Source of the DNA: Ralstonia pickettii
Lineage (GTDB): Bacteria > Pseudomonadota > Gammaproteobacteria > Burkholderiales > Burkholderiaceae
Reading direction: 5' to 3'
Length of the DNA stretch: 64,000 nucleotides
Assembly (NCBI RefSeq): GCF_000607165.1
Contig: NZ_JFZG01000038.1
Coordinates: 1 to 64,000 of the forward strand
Positions 48,176-58,376 of this stretch are shown here, piece by piece. The first letter of the stretch is position 1. Every line of letters begins with the position of its first letter. A program made the position numbers and the translations under genes. The notes under the pieces are model-generated. The model ran no database searches, was not told where the DNA came from, and saw nothing but the letters and a program-made list of their open reading frames with translations.

Positions 48176-50813
48176 ATCCCTGATTACCAAAGAAGAACCT
48201 GCGACGAAATACATTCCGTATTCGTCGCAGGTTGACGCCCACACTTGCGTCACGATTGATCGCGATTTGACGCGCACCATTCAATTCAACGGCATTCCCT
48301 TTGAGACGATGGGGAAGGACGAGTTGAATGGCTATACGGCTCAGTTATTTGCCGCCGTCAACACCCTCGGGGCAAACAACACCCGCGTGGCATTGTGGAG
48401 CCACATGGTTCGTCGCAAGCTGCAATATGACCTGAGCGATATCGAGTACGACAACCACTTTTCTCAAATGCTTGGCGACCAGTATGCCAAGCGCGTCGAC
48501 AAGAAGACGTTCTATCTGAACGAGCTGTATCTTTCGACGGTGTACCGGACAGCACCAGGCCGAGCTGAGCGACTTGGCTCCAAGCTCGACAAGACAGGAA
48601 GCCGCGCGCTACTTGAGGCTGGCGTTGAGCAGATCGACCGCATCACCAATCAGCTCCGCCGCAGTCTTCGCCGCTTCCACCCGACCGTGCTTGGGGTGCA
48701 AGAGTTTGAAGACAAGCCCGCCCTGTCCGAGCTGCAATCCTTCTATGGGCTCATTCTCAATGGGGAATGGGCTCCGGTTCCTCTCGAAAGCTATTCGGTT
48801 CGATATGCCATTCAGCGTAGCGAACTGAACTTCGGGACGGAAATTATTGAAATCATGGGGCCGACCCGTTCCCGGTTTGCAGGAATCATCGGCCTCAAAG
48901 CGCCCTATGGTGCAACGGAAATCGACGCGTCTGTGTTCCACAGTCTGCTGCGGTTGCCGTGCGAGTTCATCCTTAGCCAGTCGCTCACCTTCCTGCCGAT
49001 TAACAAGGCCGACAAGTTTCTCGACCAGCAAATTTCGAACTTCTCAAGCACCGACCAAGAATCGAACAAAACGCAACTGGACGAACTGAAGGCCGCTCGG
49101 AACAACCTCTCATCCGGCAAGTTTGGGATGGGCGAGCACGAATTCATCTTGACCATCTACGGTGATTCCATCCAAGAGGTCAACGAGGGTATCGGCTTTG
49201 CTGTCGCCGCGTTGGAAGAAAAGAACCTGACGGCAATCCGCAAGCGCCGTGGCAAGCTCATCACGCAGTATTTCGGCATGCTGCCCGGCAACTTCATCAC
49301 TGAACGGCTCGATGCGATGCCGATCAGCACGGACAACTTTGCTGCGTTCTTCCCGATGCATAACTTCCTCACAGGCCGCGCAGATGGCAGCCAGTGGGGG
49401 ATGCCTATCACGGTATTTGAGACCACGAGCGGAGCACCGTATTTCTTCAACTATCACGTCACCCGGAAAAGTCTGAAGAACCAGGGCATCAGGCTCGAAT
49501 ACACAGAAGAGAGGGAAGAGGGTGACGACGCTGAAGACGAGGATGAAGACCAGCAAAGCATGCAGGATGTTGTATCAGCGCCGGCCATTATTAGCTCGCG
49601 TGGTGACGATGTGAGCGATCCGGCCAAGCTGGCTGGTGCATCCGCCGAAGGTGAACGGGAAGGGCGCGCTGCGCGAGAGCACAAAAAGGAGCTGGGCAAC
49701 TACATCATCATCGGCCCGTCTGGTTCCGGCAAGACGCTTACGAAAATGCAGCTTCGCGCATTGCTGCGTAAAAAGCGGAAGGGTCTTGGTGTGCGGCCCT
49801 TCAAGACCTACGCCTGGGACAAGGACTATGGCGAGGAAATTCTGATTCGGGCGATGGGGGGGCGCTACTTCACCTTCGAACCTGGCAAGCCGACCGGCCT
49901 GAATCCGTTCTCGCTTCCTGATACGCCCCAATCGCGGCTGTTCATTATGGAACTGCTGTTGTGGTGCGCTCAGACCGATGAGACATACACGCGCTCGGGC
50001 GCAGACGACGACATTCTTTTGAGCGTGATTGACGATGTGTACAAACTCGCGGCAAATCGGCGTTTGGCCCGGATTATGGACACGTTGCCGGGCGATGAGG
50101 ATGCAAAGCGTCTACCGAATGGTGTGCTGGTAACAGGTTTGCGTGCTGCACTGAAGCGATGGATTGGCCCGGATAGCCCATACGGCTGGGTGCTCGACAA
50201 CAAGGTCGATCGTTTCGATATGTCAAACGCAAACGACTTCGGGTTCGACATGACCTCGTTCCTAGACAACGAGTACGCGCGTACGCCGATTCAATTGCTC
50301 ATCAACCACAAGATCGAAAGCGGTATCGATGGAAGCCCGTTTGTTCTTGATATCGCTGAAGCGTGGAAGGCCCTGAAAGACCCTTTCCTGTTGAACACCA
50401 TCGAGAACAAGGCGAAAACCGTACGCAAGCAGCAGGGCATTATCGGTCTGGATACACAAGACCCGACTGACCTCAGCAATTCCCCAATCAGGGGGACGCT
50501 GATGCAACAGTTCCCGACGCTGATCGTGCTACCGAACGATCGGGCGCACGAGAGCGACTATGTTGACGGCCTCAAGCTCACCCGACGTGAGTTCAACTTC
50601 GTCAAACGGGAGATGCTTGATGAGCCAGGCAAGTTCCTTCTGAAGCAGGGCAATGAGTCGGTTGTTGTGAAGAACGACTTGAGTGGCATGGACGACATGA
50701 TTTCCGTCCTCTCAGCAAGCATCGAAAACGTGATGGTCGTTCGTGACCTGATCGAGCAGTACGGCGAAAAGCCCGAAATTTGGCTCCCCCAATTCTTCCG
50801 TAAGAGGCACTAA
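48159..50813 (+). CDS. virB4: VirB4 ATPase
   Basis: 884 residues, slightly long for the family (about 800-830). N-terminal CagE/TrbE domain, then Walker A GPSGSGKT (about 518-525) and Walker B with FVLDIAEAWK. An acidic insert (EEREEGDDAEDEDEDQQS, about 448-465) precedes the ATPase. Powers pilus and channel assembly. Confidence 0.95.
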   Translation: MTAFVESLITKEEPATKYIPYSSQVDAHTCVTIDRDLTRTIQFNGIPFETMGKDELNGYTAQLFAAVNTLGANNTRVALWSHMVRRKLQYDLSDIEYDNHFSQMLGDQYAKRVDKKTFYLNELYLSTVYRTAPGRAERLGSKLDKTGSRALLEAGVEQIDRITNQLRRSLRRFHPTVLGVQEFEDKPALSELQSFYGLILNGEWAPVPLESYSVRYAIQRSELNFGTEIIEIMGPTRSRFAGIIGLKAPYGATEIDASVFHSLLRLPCEFILSQSLTFLPINKADKFLDQQISNFSSTDQESNKTQLDELKAARNNLSSGKFGMGEHEFILTIYGDSIQEVNEGIGFAVAALEEKNLTAIRKRRGKLITQYFGMLPGNFITERLDAMPISTDNFAAFFPMHNFLTGRADGSQWGMPITVFETTSGAPYFFNYHVTRKSLKNQGIRLEYTEEREEGDDAEDEDEDQQSMQDVVSAPAIISSRGDDVSDPAKLAGASAEGEREGRAAREHKKELGNYIIIGPSGSGKTLTKMQLRALLRKKRKGLGVRPFKTYAWDKDYGEEILIRAMGGRYFTFEPGKPTGLNPFSLPDTPQSRLFIMELLLWCAQTDETYTRSGADDDILLSVIDDVYKLAANRRLARIMDTLPGDEDAKRLPNGVLVTGLRAALKRWIGPDSPYGWVLDNKVDRFDMSNANDFGFDMTSFLDNEYARTPIQLLINHKIESGIDGSPFVLDIAEAWKALKDPFLLNTIENKAKTVRKQQGIIGLDTQDPTDLSNSPIRGTLMQQFPTLIVLPNDRAHESDYVDGLKLTRREFNFVKREMLDEPGKFLLKQGNESVVVKNDLSGMDDMISVLSASIENVMVVRDLIEQYGEKPEIWLPQFFRKRH

Positions 50814-50815
50814 TC

Positions 50816-51514
50816 ATGATCCGCAAAATTATTCTCGCAGTCAGCGCGTTTGTCGCTTTCACTGGTGTCCAGGCTCAAGGCATCTCCACGTACGACAACG
50901 CTGCGAACTTGCAGATGGTTCAGCAGCTCGTTACTGCCGCGCAGCAGTTGGAGCAGTTGAAGTCTCAGTTGGATCAGATGAAGTCGCAGTTCGATGCGCT
51001 GAATGGTTTGCGCGACGTGTCGAAGCTGTTGAATAACCAGCTTCTCTCGCAGTTCCTTACGCCAGACCAACAAGCGCTTCTTGGCGCGTTGAAGAACGGG
51101 AACGTCTCTGGTTCCCTGTCTGGTATTAGCGGCATCCTCCAGAACACGCAGCAGCAGAACGCCGTTGTCCAGTGCGCGAATGTTTCCAGCAACCAGGCCG
51201 CCCAGGCGCTCTGCAACAAGCGCTGGCAACAGGCGTCGCTTGCGCAATACACCGGCTCGCAAGGCTATGCGCAAGCCGCAGCAAACATCGACAACCTGTC
51301 GCAGTTCCTCTCGTCCATCCAAAACTCGCCCGACCCCAAGTCGCTGCAAGACCTGCAAGCGCGCATTGCACTGGAGCAAGTGAAGCAGCAGAACGAGGCT
51401 TCCAAGCTGGCGATGTTCAAGGTCATGCAGGACGCGCAAGACAGGATGGATCGCATGAACGCCGGGGCAGCCACCAACAAGATGCTCACGACCGGTTCTG
51501 GCATCCGCTTCTGA
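50816..51514 (+). CDS. virB5: VirB5 minor pilin
   Basis: 232 residues: signal peptide (to about Ala19-20), then a long helical bundle rich in Gln, as in VirB5/TrwJ. Located at the pilus tip in known systems. Three bases after virB4. Confidence 0.9.
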   Translation: MIRKIILAVSAFVAFTGVQAQGISTYDNAANLQMVQQLVTAAQQLEQLKSQLDQMKSQFDALNGLRDVSKLLNNQLLSQFLTPDQQALLGALKNGNVSGSLSGISGILQNTQQQNAVVQCANVSSNQAAQALCNKRWQQASLAQYTGSQGYAQAAANIDNLSQFLSSIQNSPDPKSLQDLQARIALEQVKQQNEASKLAMFKVMQDAQDRMDRMNAGAATNKMLTTGSGIRF

Positions 51515-51538
51515 TTGCCAATTTCAGAGGAATTTGAC

Positions 51539-51847
51539 ATGCGCTATTTCACCGTTCTGTTGATCGCCGTTCTGCTGGCTGCCTGCGACCAGGAGGCACC
51601 TAAGTCGGCCGCAACCACGCCCGATCAACCCAAGGCCGTGGCGGAACCCTTGGTGGCTGCCAAGGGTTACTACGACGGAAGCGACACCGCGCCATGGCTG
51701 GCGCTGAACAAGGCATGCAAGGACGAGATTGCGGGCGGCAAGCGCGGCGTGAATTGCTCCGCTTTCGAGACTGCCAACACCGAAGCTAACAAGATGATCC
51801 GGGCCAATCCGGCCGGCTTTGTCGGTGTGCGCGTGAACCTCAAGTAA
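51539..51847 (+). CDS. EexN-like entry-exclusion lipoprotein
   Basis: 102 residues. Lipobox LAAC (Cys15) and a small domain with CKDEIAGGKRGVNCSAFETAN, which recalls the Cys pattern of EexN. It lies between virB5 and virB6, where such proteins sit in R388/pKM101-type operons. It would stop entry of a related plasmid into a cell that already has one. Exclusion function is inferred from position and pattern. Confidence 0.75.
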   Translation: MRYFTVLLIAVLLAACDQEAPKSAATTPDQPKAVAEPLVAAKGYYDGSDTAPWLALNKACKDEIAGGKRGVNCSAFETANTEANKMIRANPAGFVGVRVNLK

Positions 51848-51859
51848 AGGCAGTACATC

Positions 51860-52849
51860 ATGGCTTCCAGCACGTTTGCTGATTTCTTCCAGAACGTCGA
51901 CGGCGTATTGCAGTCGGTCTTCACGCAGGCCGCGAACGGCATGTCGGGGTATGTCCTGCCTATTGGCTGGGTGATGTTCGGCGTGTCGGCGCTGGTGTGG
52001 TCGCTCCTTGTTATGCAGGGCAAGATCGACTCGCCAATGAACGACTGGGTAATGAAGGGAATCACCATCTGCCTGATTCTCTACGCTGCTGGAAACTACT
52101 ACTCAAGCTGGATTTCTGCGCCGCTGTTCAAGTTGCCCAGCGAGCTTTCCAATGCCATCGGAACCAGCGGAAGCCCTAGCCAGATTCTCGACTCGCTGAG
52201 CGACAAGATGCAGGGCCTTTGTATGGGCATCGGCTCAGCCATGGTTGACTCCTTCCAGAACCTGAACGTGGGCGGTGGCGTGATCCTCTTGGTTGCACTG
52301 CTGCTTGTGTCCGTCGCTTGCATCCTGCTTCTCGTTGCGGCGGCCTACAACATCTTGTATGCCAAATTTGGCCTCGCGTTCGTGCTTGCTGTCGGCCCGT
52401 TCTTCGTTATCTGGTTGATCTGGAAGCAAACGCAAGCACTGTTCTACTCGTGGTTGAACACTGCGCTGTACTTCGTCTTCCTCATCGTCGTTGCATCACT
52501 TTTCATCATCATGTTTGTCCAGATTACGGACAACTACATGACAAAGCTGACGGCGGCTGTAACCGCGCTAGCTCCCGCCGCGCCGAGCGCTAGCCTGGCG
52601 GAAAAGCTCGCAGGCTTGCTGACCCAGGCCACGATGCCGCCCGATGCTTCGACAGCGATGAGCACGCTCAACATCCTGAGCATCGCGTTCCAGCTTGTAT
52701 TCATATGCATCCCGCTCTTCTTCATCGAAATCCAACTGCCGACGATCGTCGCCAGCATGACGAGTGGGCAGGGCGGCAGTGTTGGTAGCGGCGGCTTGAT
52801 GGTGATGCAAGCCGTTCGGACAGCCGCACTCTCTGCAATGAAGAAATAA
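51860..52849 (+). CDS. virB6: VirB6 polytopic channel protein
   Basis: 329 residues with at least five to six transmembrane segments (e.g. about 34-55, 60-80, 135-165, 172-190, 195-225) and the conserved Trp in the central region (IWLIWKQTQ). Inner-membrane channel for DNA. Confidence 0.92.
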   Translation: MASSTFADFFQNVDGVLQSVFTQAANGMSGYVLPIGWVMFGVSALVWSLLVMQGKIDSPMNDWVMKGITICLILYAAGNYYSSWISAPLFKLPSELSNAIGTSGSPSQILDSLSDKMQGLCMGIGSAMVDSFQNLNVGGGVILLVALLLVSVACILLLVAAAYNILYAKFGLAFVLAVGPFFVIWLIWKQTQALFYSWLNTALYFVFLIVVASLFIIMFVQITDNYMTKLTAAVTALAPAAPSASLAEKLAGLLTQATMPPDASTAMSTLNILSIAFQLVFICIPLFFIEIQLPTIVASMTSGQGGSVGSGGLMVMQAVRTAALSAMKK

Positions 52850-52873
52850 GACAACCAGTTTCCGGAGTACAAG

Positions 52874-53035
52874 ATGAAGATTTTTTCGATCGCCGCGATG
52901 ACGGGGCTGGCCCTTGTTTTGTCTGCGTGCGGGACAACTCAGGCTCCGCCGCCTGAATGCAAGGGCACGCCGCGCGCTGTGAACCATCTTCCTACCACTC
53001 GCGCAGCGCTGACTTGCACGGAGGCACAAGCATGA
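52874..53035 (+). CDS. virB7: VirB7 lipoprotein, 53 aa
   Basis: MKIFSIAAMTGLALVLSACG has a clear lipobox (LSAC, Cys19). The mature part is short and Pro/Thr-rich, with two further Cys. Small size and position between virB6 and virB8 fit VirB7/TrwH, which anchors VirB9 at the outer membrane. Overlaps virB8 by four bases. GGAGTA upstream. Confidence 0.85.
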   Translation: MKIFSIAAMTGLALVLSACGTTQAPPPECKGTPRAVNHLPTTRAALTCTEAQA

Positions 53036-53925
53036 AATCCCCTCGTATGAAGCCAGCCGTTCAGGTCTATGCCGAGAACATCGATAAGGAGCAGGGATAC
53101 GCTGAGGAAGAAGCTCGCAAGAAGAAGCTGCTCAAGCTGGGCGCGATCAGCGGATGGAGCATTGCAGTTCTCGTTTGCGTTTCCGTAGCCCCTTTGCTCC
53201 ACCTCCAACACATCATCGCAACCGTCATCGTTGTCGACAGGGCATCCGGCGACTATCGCGTTGAGCGTGAGGGCCAGTCACTTGTGTCGTTCAACGATCC
53301 TGATTTCAATCGTCGGGCAACCTCTGACCTCGGCAAATACGTGAAGGCGCGAGAGGGCTTTACTCGTGGTGAGGCCGATAACAACTACAAGACGGTTTGG
53401 CTGATGAGCGCTCCTGAGCTGCGTGGTCAGTGGGACGCTTACTACAAGCCCGATTTGAACAAACAGTCGCCGCTCAACTTCATGCAGGCGGCGGATGGTT
53501 GGTCTCTGGAAAACCTGTCCTACTCGTTCATTCCGTCTAGCGAACGTGACGTGCGTGTCGCGCAGGTTCGCTATGACTTGATTAAGCGTCAGGGACAACT
53601 ACCGACAACAAGCCAACGGATGGTGTCGACGGTGACGTTCAAATACGACAAGGCGAATGTTCCCGAGAACATGGATGACTTCACGATCAATGCCTTCGGG
53701 TTCGTAGTGACGAACTACCGTCGTGACGAAGATGGTCCGATCCGCCCGCTAACGACGGTCGGGGCAGCGCAGCAGGGTTACACGCAGGCGCAGACAACAT
53801 ATCCGCAGCAGCCTGCGCCGGCACCTCAGTACCCGCAACCGGCTCAAGCCGTTGCCGCAGCACCGGCTAGTGCAGCGACGCGAGAAGGGCTCAAGAATCT
53901 CATTGCCAATGGAGCTGCCAAATGA
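53032..53925 (+). CDS. virB8: VirB8 bitopic protein
   Basis: 297 residues. One transmembrane segment (about 41-61) and a periplasmic NTF2-like domain ending in NAFGFVVTNYRRD. The tail is Gln/Pro/Ala-rich and may be disordered. Nucleates channel assembly. ATGA overlap upstream. Confidence 0.92.
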   Translation: MKSPRMKPAVQVYAENIDKEQGYAEEEARKKKLLKLGAISGWSIAVLVCVSVAPLLHLQHIIATVIVVDRASGDYRVEREGQSLVSFNDPDFNRRATSDLGKYVKAREGFTRGEADNNYKTVWLMSAPELRGQWDAYYKPDLNKQSPLNFMQAADGWSLENLSYSFIPSSERDVRVAQVRYDLIKRQGQLPTTSQRMVSTVTFKYDKANVPENMDDFTINAFGFVVTNYRRDEDGPIRPLTTVGAAQQGYTQAQTTYPQQPAPAPQYPQPAQAVAAAPASAATREGLKNLIANGAAK

Positions 53926-54815
53926 AGACTCACACGCTGCGTGTCGCAATTGCTGCGGCGATGCTCGCGTGTGGCGCAGCACACGCAATAACCGTTCCCT
54001 CACCCAGCACACAAGACAAGCACTTGCAGGTGGTTCCTTTCACGACGGACGTAATTGCGGTGCAAGGCAAGATCGGAATGATGTCGCTCATCCGATTCGG
54101 TAAGGGCGAGACAGTCGTTGACTACGGGATGGGCGACAAGGAGGCATGGACGGTGAAGTATTCCGGCAACCAGATCGCCTTTGTCCCGCGTGCTCAGCAG
54201 GGCGATACCAACCTCTTGGTCGTAACCAATCGCCACAAGTATTGGTTCTCTGTTGCGATGAGCGAAAACAGTTTCGCTGTCGATGCCGCAGACGACGATG
54301 CACCCAAGAAGAAGCGTGGGCAAAAGCAGTATCTGCCGACCACCTGGGAACTGGAAATTCAGTATCCGGCTTCGGAGCTGCAAGCCCTTGCGGCCAAAGA
54401 CCCCGCAACCGTGGCCGCCAAGGCGAAGGCCAAGATCGACACGGCGTTCGAACGTGCCAAGCGGGAGGGTCGCTTGGATGCCGATTACGGCTATATCGGT
54501 GATGACGAGCTACTTCCAACGGCCGCATACAACAACGGGGAGATGACTTTCATCTTGTTCCCCAACACGATCGCGTTGCCCCAGGTGTATGAGAAGGAGC
54601 CAGACGGAACAGAGGTCCGCTCAGCGTTTCACATGGAAGGCGACATGATGGTGATTCATACCGTAGCGCGGAAGCTCATCATTCGCCGCGGTCGCCTTGC
54701 TGGTTGCCTCATTGACGGCCAGTACAACCCGACCGGATCAAACACAAACACGAACACCATCTCGCCTGAAGTGCAACGCGAGCTTAATCAACCTGGCGCA
54801 TCGGTGAAGGAATGA
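53922..54815 (+). CDS. virB9: VirB9 outer-membrane complex protein
   Basis: 297 residues with signal peptide (to about Ala22), an N-terminal domain with VVDYGMGDKEAWTV and a C-terminal beta domain (HTVARKLIIRRGRLAGCLI) with the Cys that can pair with VirB7. Overlaps its neighbours by four bases. Confidence 0.93.
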   Translation: MKTHTLRVAIAAAMLACGAAHAITVPSPSTQDKHLQVVPFTTDVIAVQGKIGMMSLIRFGKGETVVDYGMGDKEAWTVKYSGNQIAFVPRAQQGDTNLLVVTNRHKYWFSVAMSENSFAVDAADDDAPKKKRGQKQYLPTTWELEIQYPASELQALAAKDPATVAAKAKAKIDTAFERAKREGRLDADYGYIGDDELLPTAAYNNGEMTFILFPNTIALPQVYEKEPDGTEVRSAFHMEGDMMVIHTVARKLIIRRGRLAGCLIDGQYNPTGSNTNTNTISPEVQRELNQPGASVKE

Positions 54816-56071
54816 GACTGCGTGACAAAACGGAAAAGCCGGCGACAGAGGATCGCGCTGAGCTGAAAGAGAAGGTGATTGTCGGTGCGTCGCCTGGGCA
54901 AAAGCTGGTCGGCGCAGTGGCAGCGGTGGGCGCGGTCGGCGTGATATTCGGCGGCTTGGCATACAACTTTTGGTATCTGCCACACCAGAAGGCTCAGGGT
55001 TCGCCTGCTCAAGCCAAACAGTCGTCTCAAGAGCAAGCCCCGCCGTCTTCGCCATCGCTTCATCTGAACCCGCTGGGTACGGCGCAAGCCGCTGATGCTC
55101 AGCCGATTGGTGGGCAACCTCCGCTGCCCCCCGGGTTGATGGGTGGCATGCCGGCATCTGCACAACCGCAGGCGGCCGGCACGATGCCGATGCCGGCTGA
55201 AAGCGCTAGCCAGCAACCCAGCGCTCAGCAGCAACAGAAAGAGCAACAGGAACGCGAGATTCTGAAGCGCAAGCTCAATAGCGACATGGGCGGCATGCCA
55301 AACCAGGGCGGTGCTCGCGTGATGCCCGTGGCGGCTGCCGCGACGCAATCTGGTGCACCGGCCGCGCCGGCAACGCCGGCAGGCGCAACCCTTCTGAGCG
55401 GCAACGCCACAGGGGCCAATGACTTTTCGGGGCGGCTCATTCCCACATCGACCCCGAAGGTGGCTGCCTCCTACATCCCCAATCCGAGCCTCACGATCAA
55501 GAAGGGCACGCCCATCCGCTGCACGCTTGATACCGCGATGAACAGCGATGCGCCTGGGTTCGTGAGCTGCACCGTTTCGAAGCCTGTGTACGGCATGGAC
55601 GGCAAGGTCGTTCTTGTCGATCGGGGCAGCACCATCGATGGCGAAATGGCAAAGGGTCCGGAGCGCGGCAAGAAGCGGGCGCAAGTGCTTTGGGGCCGCA
55701 TCGTGACGCCTCTGAATATCGCGATTCAGGTCAATTCGCCTGGCACCGACACCCTTGGCGCGGCCGGTCTCGATGGCAGCATCGACAACCACTATTGCGA
55801 GCGGTTCTGTGGCGCTTTCCTCTTCTCTGGGCTCCAAGACATTTTGCAAGGTGGCCTTCAAGCAATGAGCAACAAGAGCAGCGGGAACACGACAGTTGTG
55901 TTGCCGCAAAACACTTTGAACAGCGGGCAAAACGCGGCCGGCGAGATTCTGATGCAGGGCCGCGATGTGCAACCGACTTTCACCAAGAATCAGGGTGACG
56001 AAATCACGATCACAGTGGCCCGCGACCTTGATTTTTCGACTGCCTATCATCTTGAGGAAGTTCAGCAATGA
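54812..56071 (+). CDS. virB10: VirB10 core-complex protein
   Basis: 419 residues. Cytoplasmic N-terminus, transmembrane segment (about 31-52), Pro/Gln/Ala linker to about 200, and a TrbI-like beta barrel with the antenna region. Bridges inner and outer membrane. ATGA overlap with virB9. Confidence 0.94.
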   Translation: MRLRDKTEKPATEDRAELKEKVIVGASPGQKLVGAVAAVGAVGVIFGGLAYNFWYLPHQKAQGSPAQAKQSSQEQAPPSSPSLHLNPLGTAQAADAQPIGGQPPLPPGLMGGMPASAQPQAAGTMPMPAESASQQPSAQQQQKEQQEREILKRKLNSDMGGMPNQGGARVMPVAAAATQSGAPAAPATPAGATLLSGNATGANDFSGRLIPTSTPKVAASYIPNPSLTIKKGTPIRCTLDTAMNSDAPGFVSCTVSKPVYGMDGKVVLVDRGSTIDGEMAKGPERGKKRAQVLWGRIVTPLNIAIQVNSPGTDTLGAAGLDGSIDNHYCERFCGAFLFSGLQDILQGGLQAMSNKSSGNTTVVLPQNTLNSGQNAAGEILMQGRDVQPTFTKNQGDEITITVARDLDFSTAYHLEEVQQ

Positions 56072-57210
56072 ACCAACGAGCATCGGCGGAGGTTCTGTCG
56101 GGAGCGGAGGGCGACGGACTGGACGCCGCTCAGCGAGAACAACAGGAATTTGAGCAGGAGAAGCTTGAAGCTCTGCGGGACAGATTGCGCCTGTTCGCCC
56201 CCTTCATGAAAGAGAAGGGTGTGCAGGAAATTACTGTCAACGAGCCTGGCGCTGTCTGGCTGTGGAAGGGCGGGGCTTGGATAAGGGTGGAAGTTCCTGA
56301 GCTGACGTTCGACTATCTGAAAACGGTCGGGCGCAACCTATCGTCTTTCTCGAAAAAGCCGTTCAACCGGCACAACACTTCGCTATCGGGGCACATGCCG
56401 ATCACGGGTGAACGGATCGAGATGACGCATCCGCCGACATGTCCCGAGAACACCCACTACCTCAACATTCGCCTCCACACTGCTACGGCGTTTGCGCACG
56501 AGCAGTTTGTCGAATGGGAGTACTACAAGGACACCCGTCACGAATTCGCGTTCTCCGTTTCTGACGATCAGCGCGAGCGGTTGAAGGCCGCTTTGACCAA
56601 CGAAGAACGCGAACTGTGGGAGCTGGCCCAAGCGCGCGACTGGCCGACATTCATGCGCAAGGCCGTTGAGTACAAACAGAACATCGTCGTGTCTGGCGCT
56701 ACTGGTAGCGGCAAAACATCCTATATCCGGTCCCTGGTGGAGTTTGTGCCGCACTCGGAACGGCTCATCACTGTCGAAGACACGCCGGAAATGCCGTTGC
56801 CGAATCACCCCAACAACAACCGTCTTCTCTACAAGAAGACGGAAGACGGGGAGGGCGCTACAGCAAAGGATGTGCTGCACTCCGCAATGCGTAAGACACC
56901 AGACCGTGTGTTTATGGCCGAGCTGCGTGGCGACGAGGCGATGTTCTACCTATCCGGCGTTCTCGCCTCCGGCCATCCTGGCGGTATGACGACGACGCAC
57001 GCCAACTCGCCCAAAGATGCGTTTTTCCGCCTCGCGATGCTTATCAAGCAATCGGGGCCTGGCGGCGGCATCGACCTGAAGGATATTTTGATGTTGCTGC
57101 GCCAAACTGTTAACGTGGTCGTGCAGCTCACGTTCGATCACGACAAGGGCCGCCGCTACATCCCAGCGATCTACTTTGATCCGATTTATCGCCTCACTCT
57201 GCTTGATTGA
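56068..57210 (+). CDS. virB11: VirB11 ATPase
   Basis: 380 residues. N-terminal domain, then Walker A SGATGSGKTS (about 209-218), Asp box VEDTPEMPLP, Walker B FMAELRGDE and His box TTTHANSP. Hexameric motor at the channel base. Confidence 0.95.
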   Translation: MNQRASAEVLSGAEGDGLDAAQREQQEFEQEKLEALRDRLRLFAPFMKEKGVQEITVNEPGAVWLWKGGAWIRVEVPELTFDYLKTVGRNLSSFSKKPFNRHNTSLSGHMPITGERIEMTHPPTCPENTHYLNIRLHTATAFAHEQFVEWEYYKDTRHEFAFSVSDDQRERLKAALTNEERELWELAQARDWPTFMRKAVEYKQNIVVSGATGSGKTSYIRSLVEFVPHSERLITVEDTPEMPLPNHPNNNRLLYKKTEDGEGATAKDVLHSAMRKTPDRVFMAELRGDEAMFYLSGVLASGHPGGMTTTHANSPKDAFFRLAMLIKQSGPGGGIDLKDILMLLRQTVNVVVQLTFDHDKGRRYIPAIYFDPIYRLTLLD

Positions 57211-57211
57211 C

Positions 57212-57331
57212 GTGCAACGCCCTACAGAGCAAGAAGCTGAGCCACCGCCTCAAGAAGAGCATGCCGGTGACGATCAACCTGATTGGCCAGACTACGACAT
57301 TCGCGACACCGTAGAGGGCCATTCCGCCTAA
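57212..57331 (+). CDS. Small acidic protein, 39 aa
   Basis: GTG start (or TTG at 57203 overlapping the virB11 stop). Very acidic, Glu/Asp/Pro-rich (EEHAGDDQPDWPDYDIRDTV). Tightly packed between virB11 and the next gene, so probably real; function unknown. Confidence 0.45.
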   Translation: MQRPTEQEAEPPPQEEHAGDDQPDWPDYDIRDTVEGHSA

Positions 57332-57353
57332 CCCATCGAAATAGGACGTACCA

Positions 57354-58352
57354 ATGGACGACGATTTTGTTCCGAGCTATCAGGATAGTGGTGTGAGCGC
57401 GAGCGACAAGTTCGTGACGGTATCGAATGGCTCCCGCCGCGTTGAAGTGCCCGATGGCGAAGGCTACTTGATGGCCGTGGAAACCACGGACAGCAACGGC
57501 CTTCCTGATGGTCGATACGACCTTTCCAAAGCGATTGAGGCGCGGGCGCAAGCGGATCGTTCCTACGATGGCCAGGTGCTGCACACCGACAAGGAAAGCG
57601 TCTATCACCTCGTTGGTGAAGAGGTGGTCAAGCACAGCATGTTCGAGGTTGCGAAGCATACCGTGCCGGAAATCGGCGCAAAGTTTGCGGTTGCCTATGC
57701 CGGTGGTGTACCGCAAGTTGCGCAAAGTATGGTTGCAACCAGTCACGCCGCAGAACAGTTGGCTGCGACGCCGCAGCCTGCGCCCACCGTCAACGACCAC
57801 GCCGGTCTTGTTCCGCGCGAGCAAGTCACCAGAGACCTTGAGGCGTTATTCAAAGTCGATCCTCGCGCGATCGACAAGGTGCCTACTGCCGCCGACATGA
57901 CGCAGAAGTCGGCTCAGGCGGGGGGGCATTTCGACGGCATATCATCGCGTCTCAATGCGAGCGGCGACTATGCGGGCGAGCTGAAGAAGCTGTCGCCTGA
58001 CCTCTATGAAAAGCTGGCCACGCCCGAGACCAAGGCAGTGGTCGACGCCAAAGAGAAGTTGACCCGCGCAGTTGAAGTCGCAGAACGTCTCGATCAGGCC
58101 AAGACGCTGACGGGGAAGGGCGGCGAGAAAACAGCTACGGATGGCCATGGTGGGCGGGAGCAAGAGCGCCGTGGCTTCTCCGTACCTCCGCACATCAAAA
58201 CGTCAGTGGAGGCGCGTGTTCGTGCGGCGCAAGACCTTGTTCACCAGTCGCATACATTGCAGCCTCTGTACGGGCCTAAGCAAAGTCGAGACGGGACGCA
58301 CAAGCAACCTAAGCAGCAGGTAATTAAGCCCAAGCGCGGCATGTCGCGCTGA
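57354..58352 (+). CDS. Hypothetical 332-aa protein with KRGMSR tail
   Basis: N-terminal domain with DGRYDLSKAIEARAQADRSY and YDGQVLHTDKESVYHLVGEE (similar to KfrB-type plasmid domains, low certainty), then Ala/Lys helical part and a basic tail ending KPKRGMSR. The following gene ends KAKRGMSR. Basic C-termini are export signals of VirB/D4 systems, and both genes sit at the end of the virB operon, so they might be transferred with the DNA. Speculative. Confidence 0.6.
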   Translation: MDDDFVPSYQDSGVSASDKFVTVSNGSRRVEVPDGEGYLMAVETTDSNGLPDGRYDLSKAIEARAQADRSYDGQVLHTDKESVYHLVGEEVVKHSMFEVAKHTVPEIGAKFAVAYAGGVPQVAQSMVATSHAAEQLAATPQPAPTVNDHAGLVPREQVTRDLEALFKVDPRAIDKVPTAADMTQKSAQAGGHFDGISSRLNASGDYAGELKKLSPDLYEKLATPETKAVVDAKEKLTRAVEVAERLDQAKTLTGKGGEKTATDGHGGREQERRGFSVPPHIKTSVEARVRAAQDLVHQSHTLQPLYGPKQSRDGTHKQPKQQVIKPKRGMSR

Positions 58353-58376
58353 CGCACGTCTCTTTTGGGAGGGATC

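Noticed and set aside
54788-56083. 431-aa minus-strand open frame
   Set aside because: Antisense of virB10; low-complexity Arg/His content.
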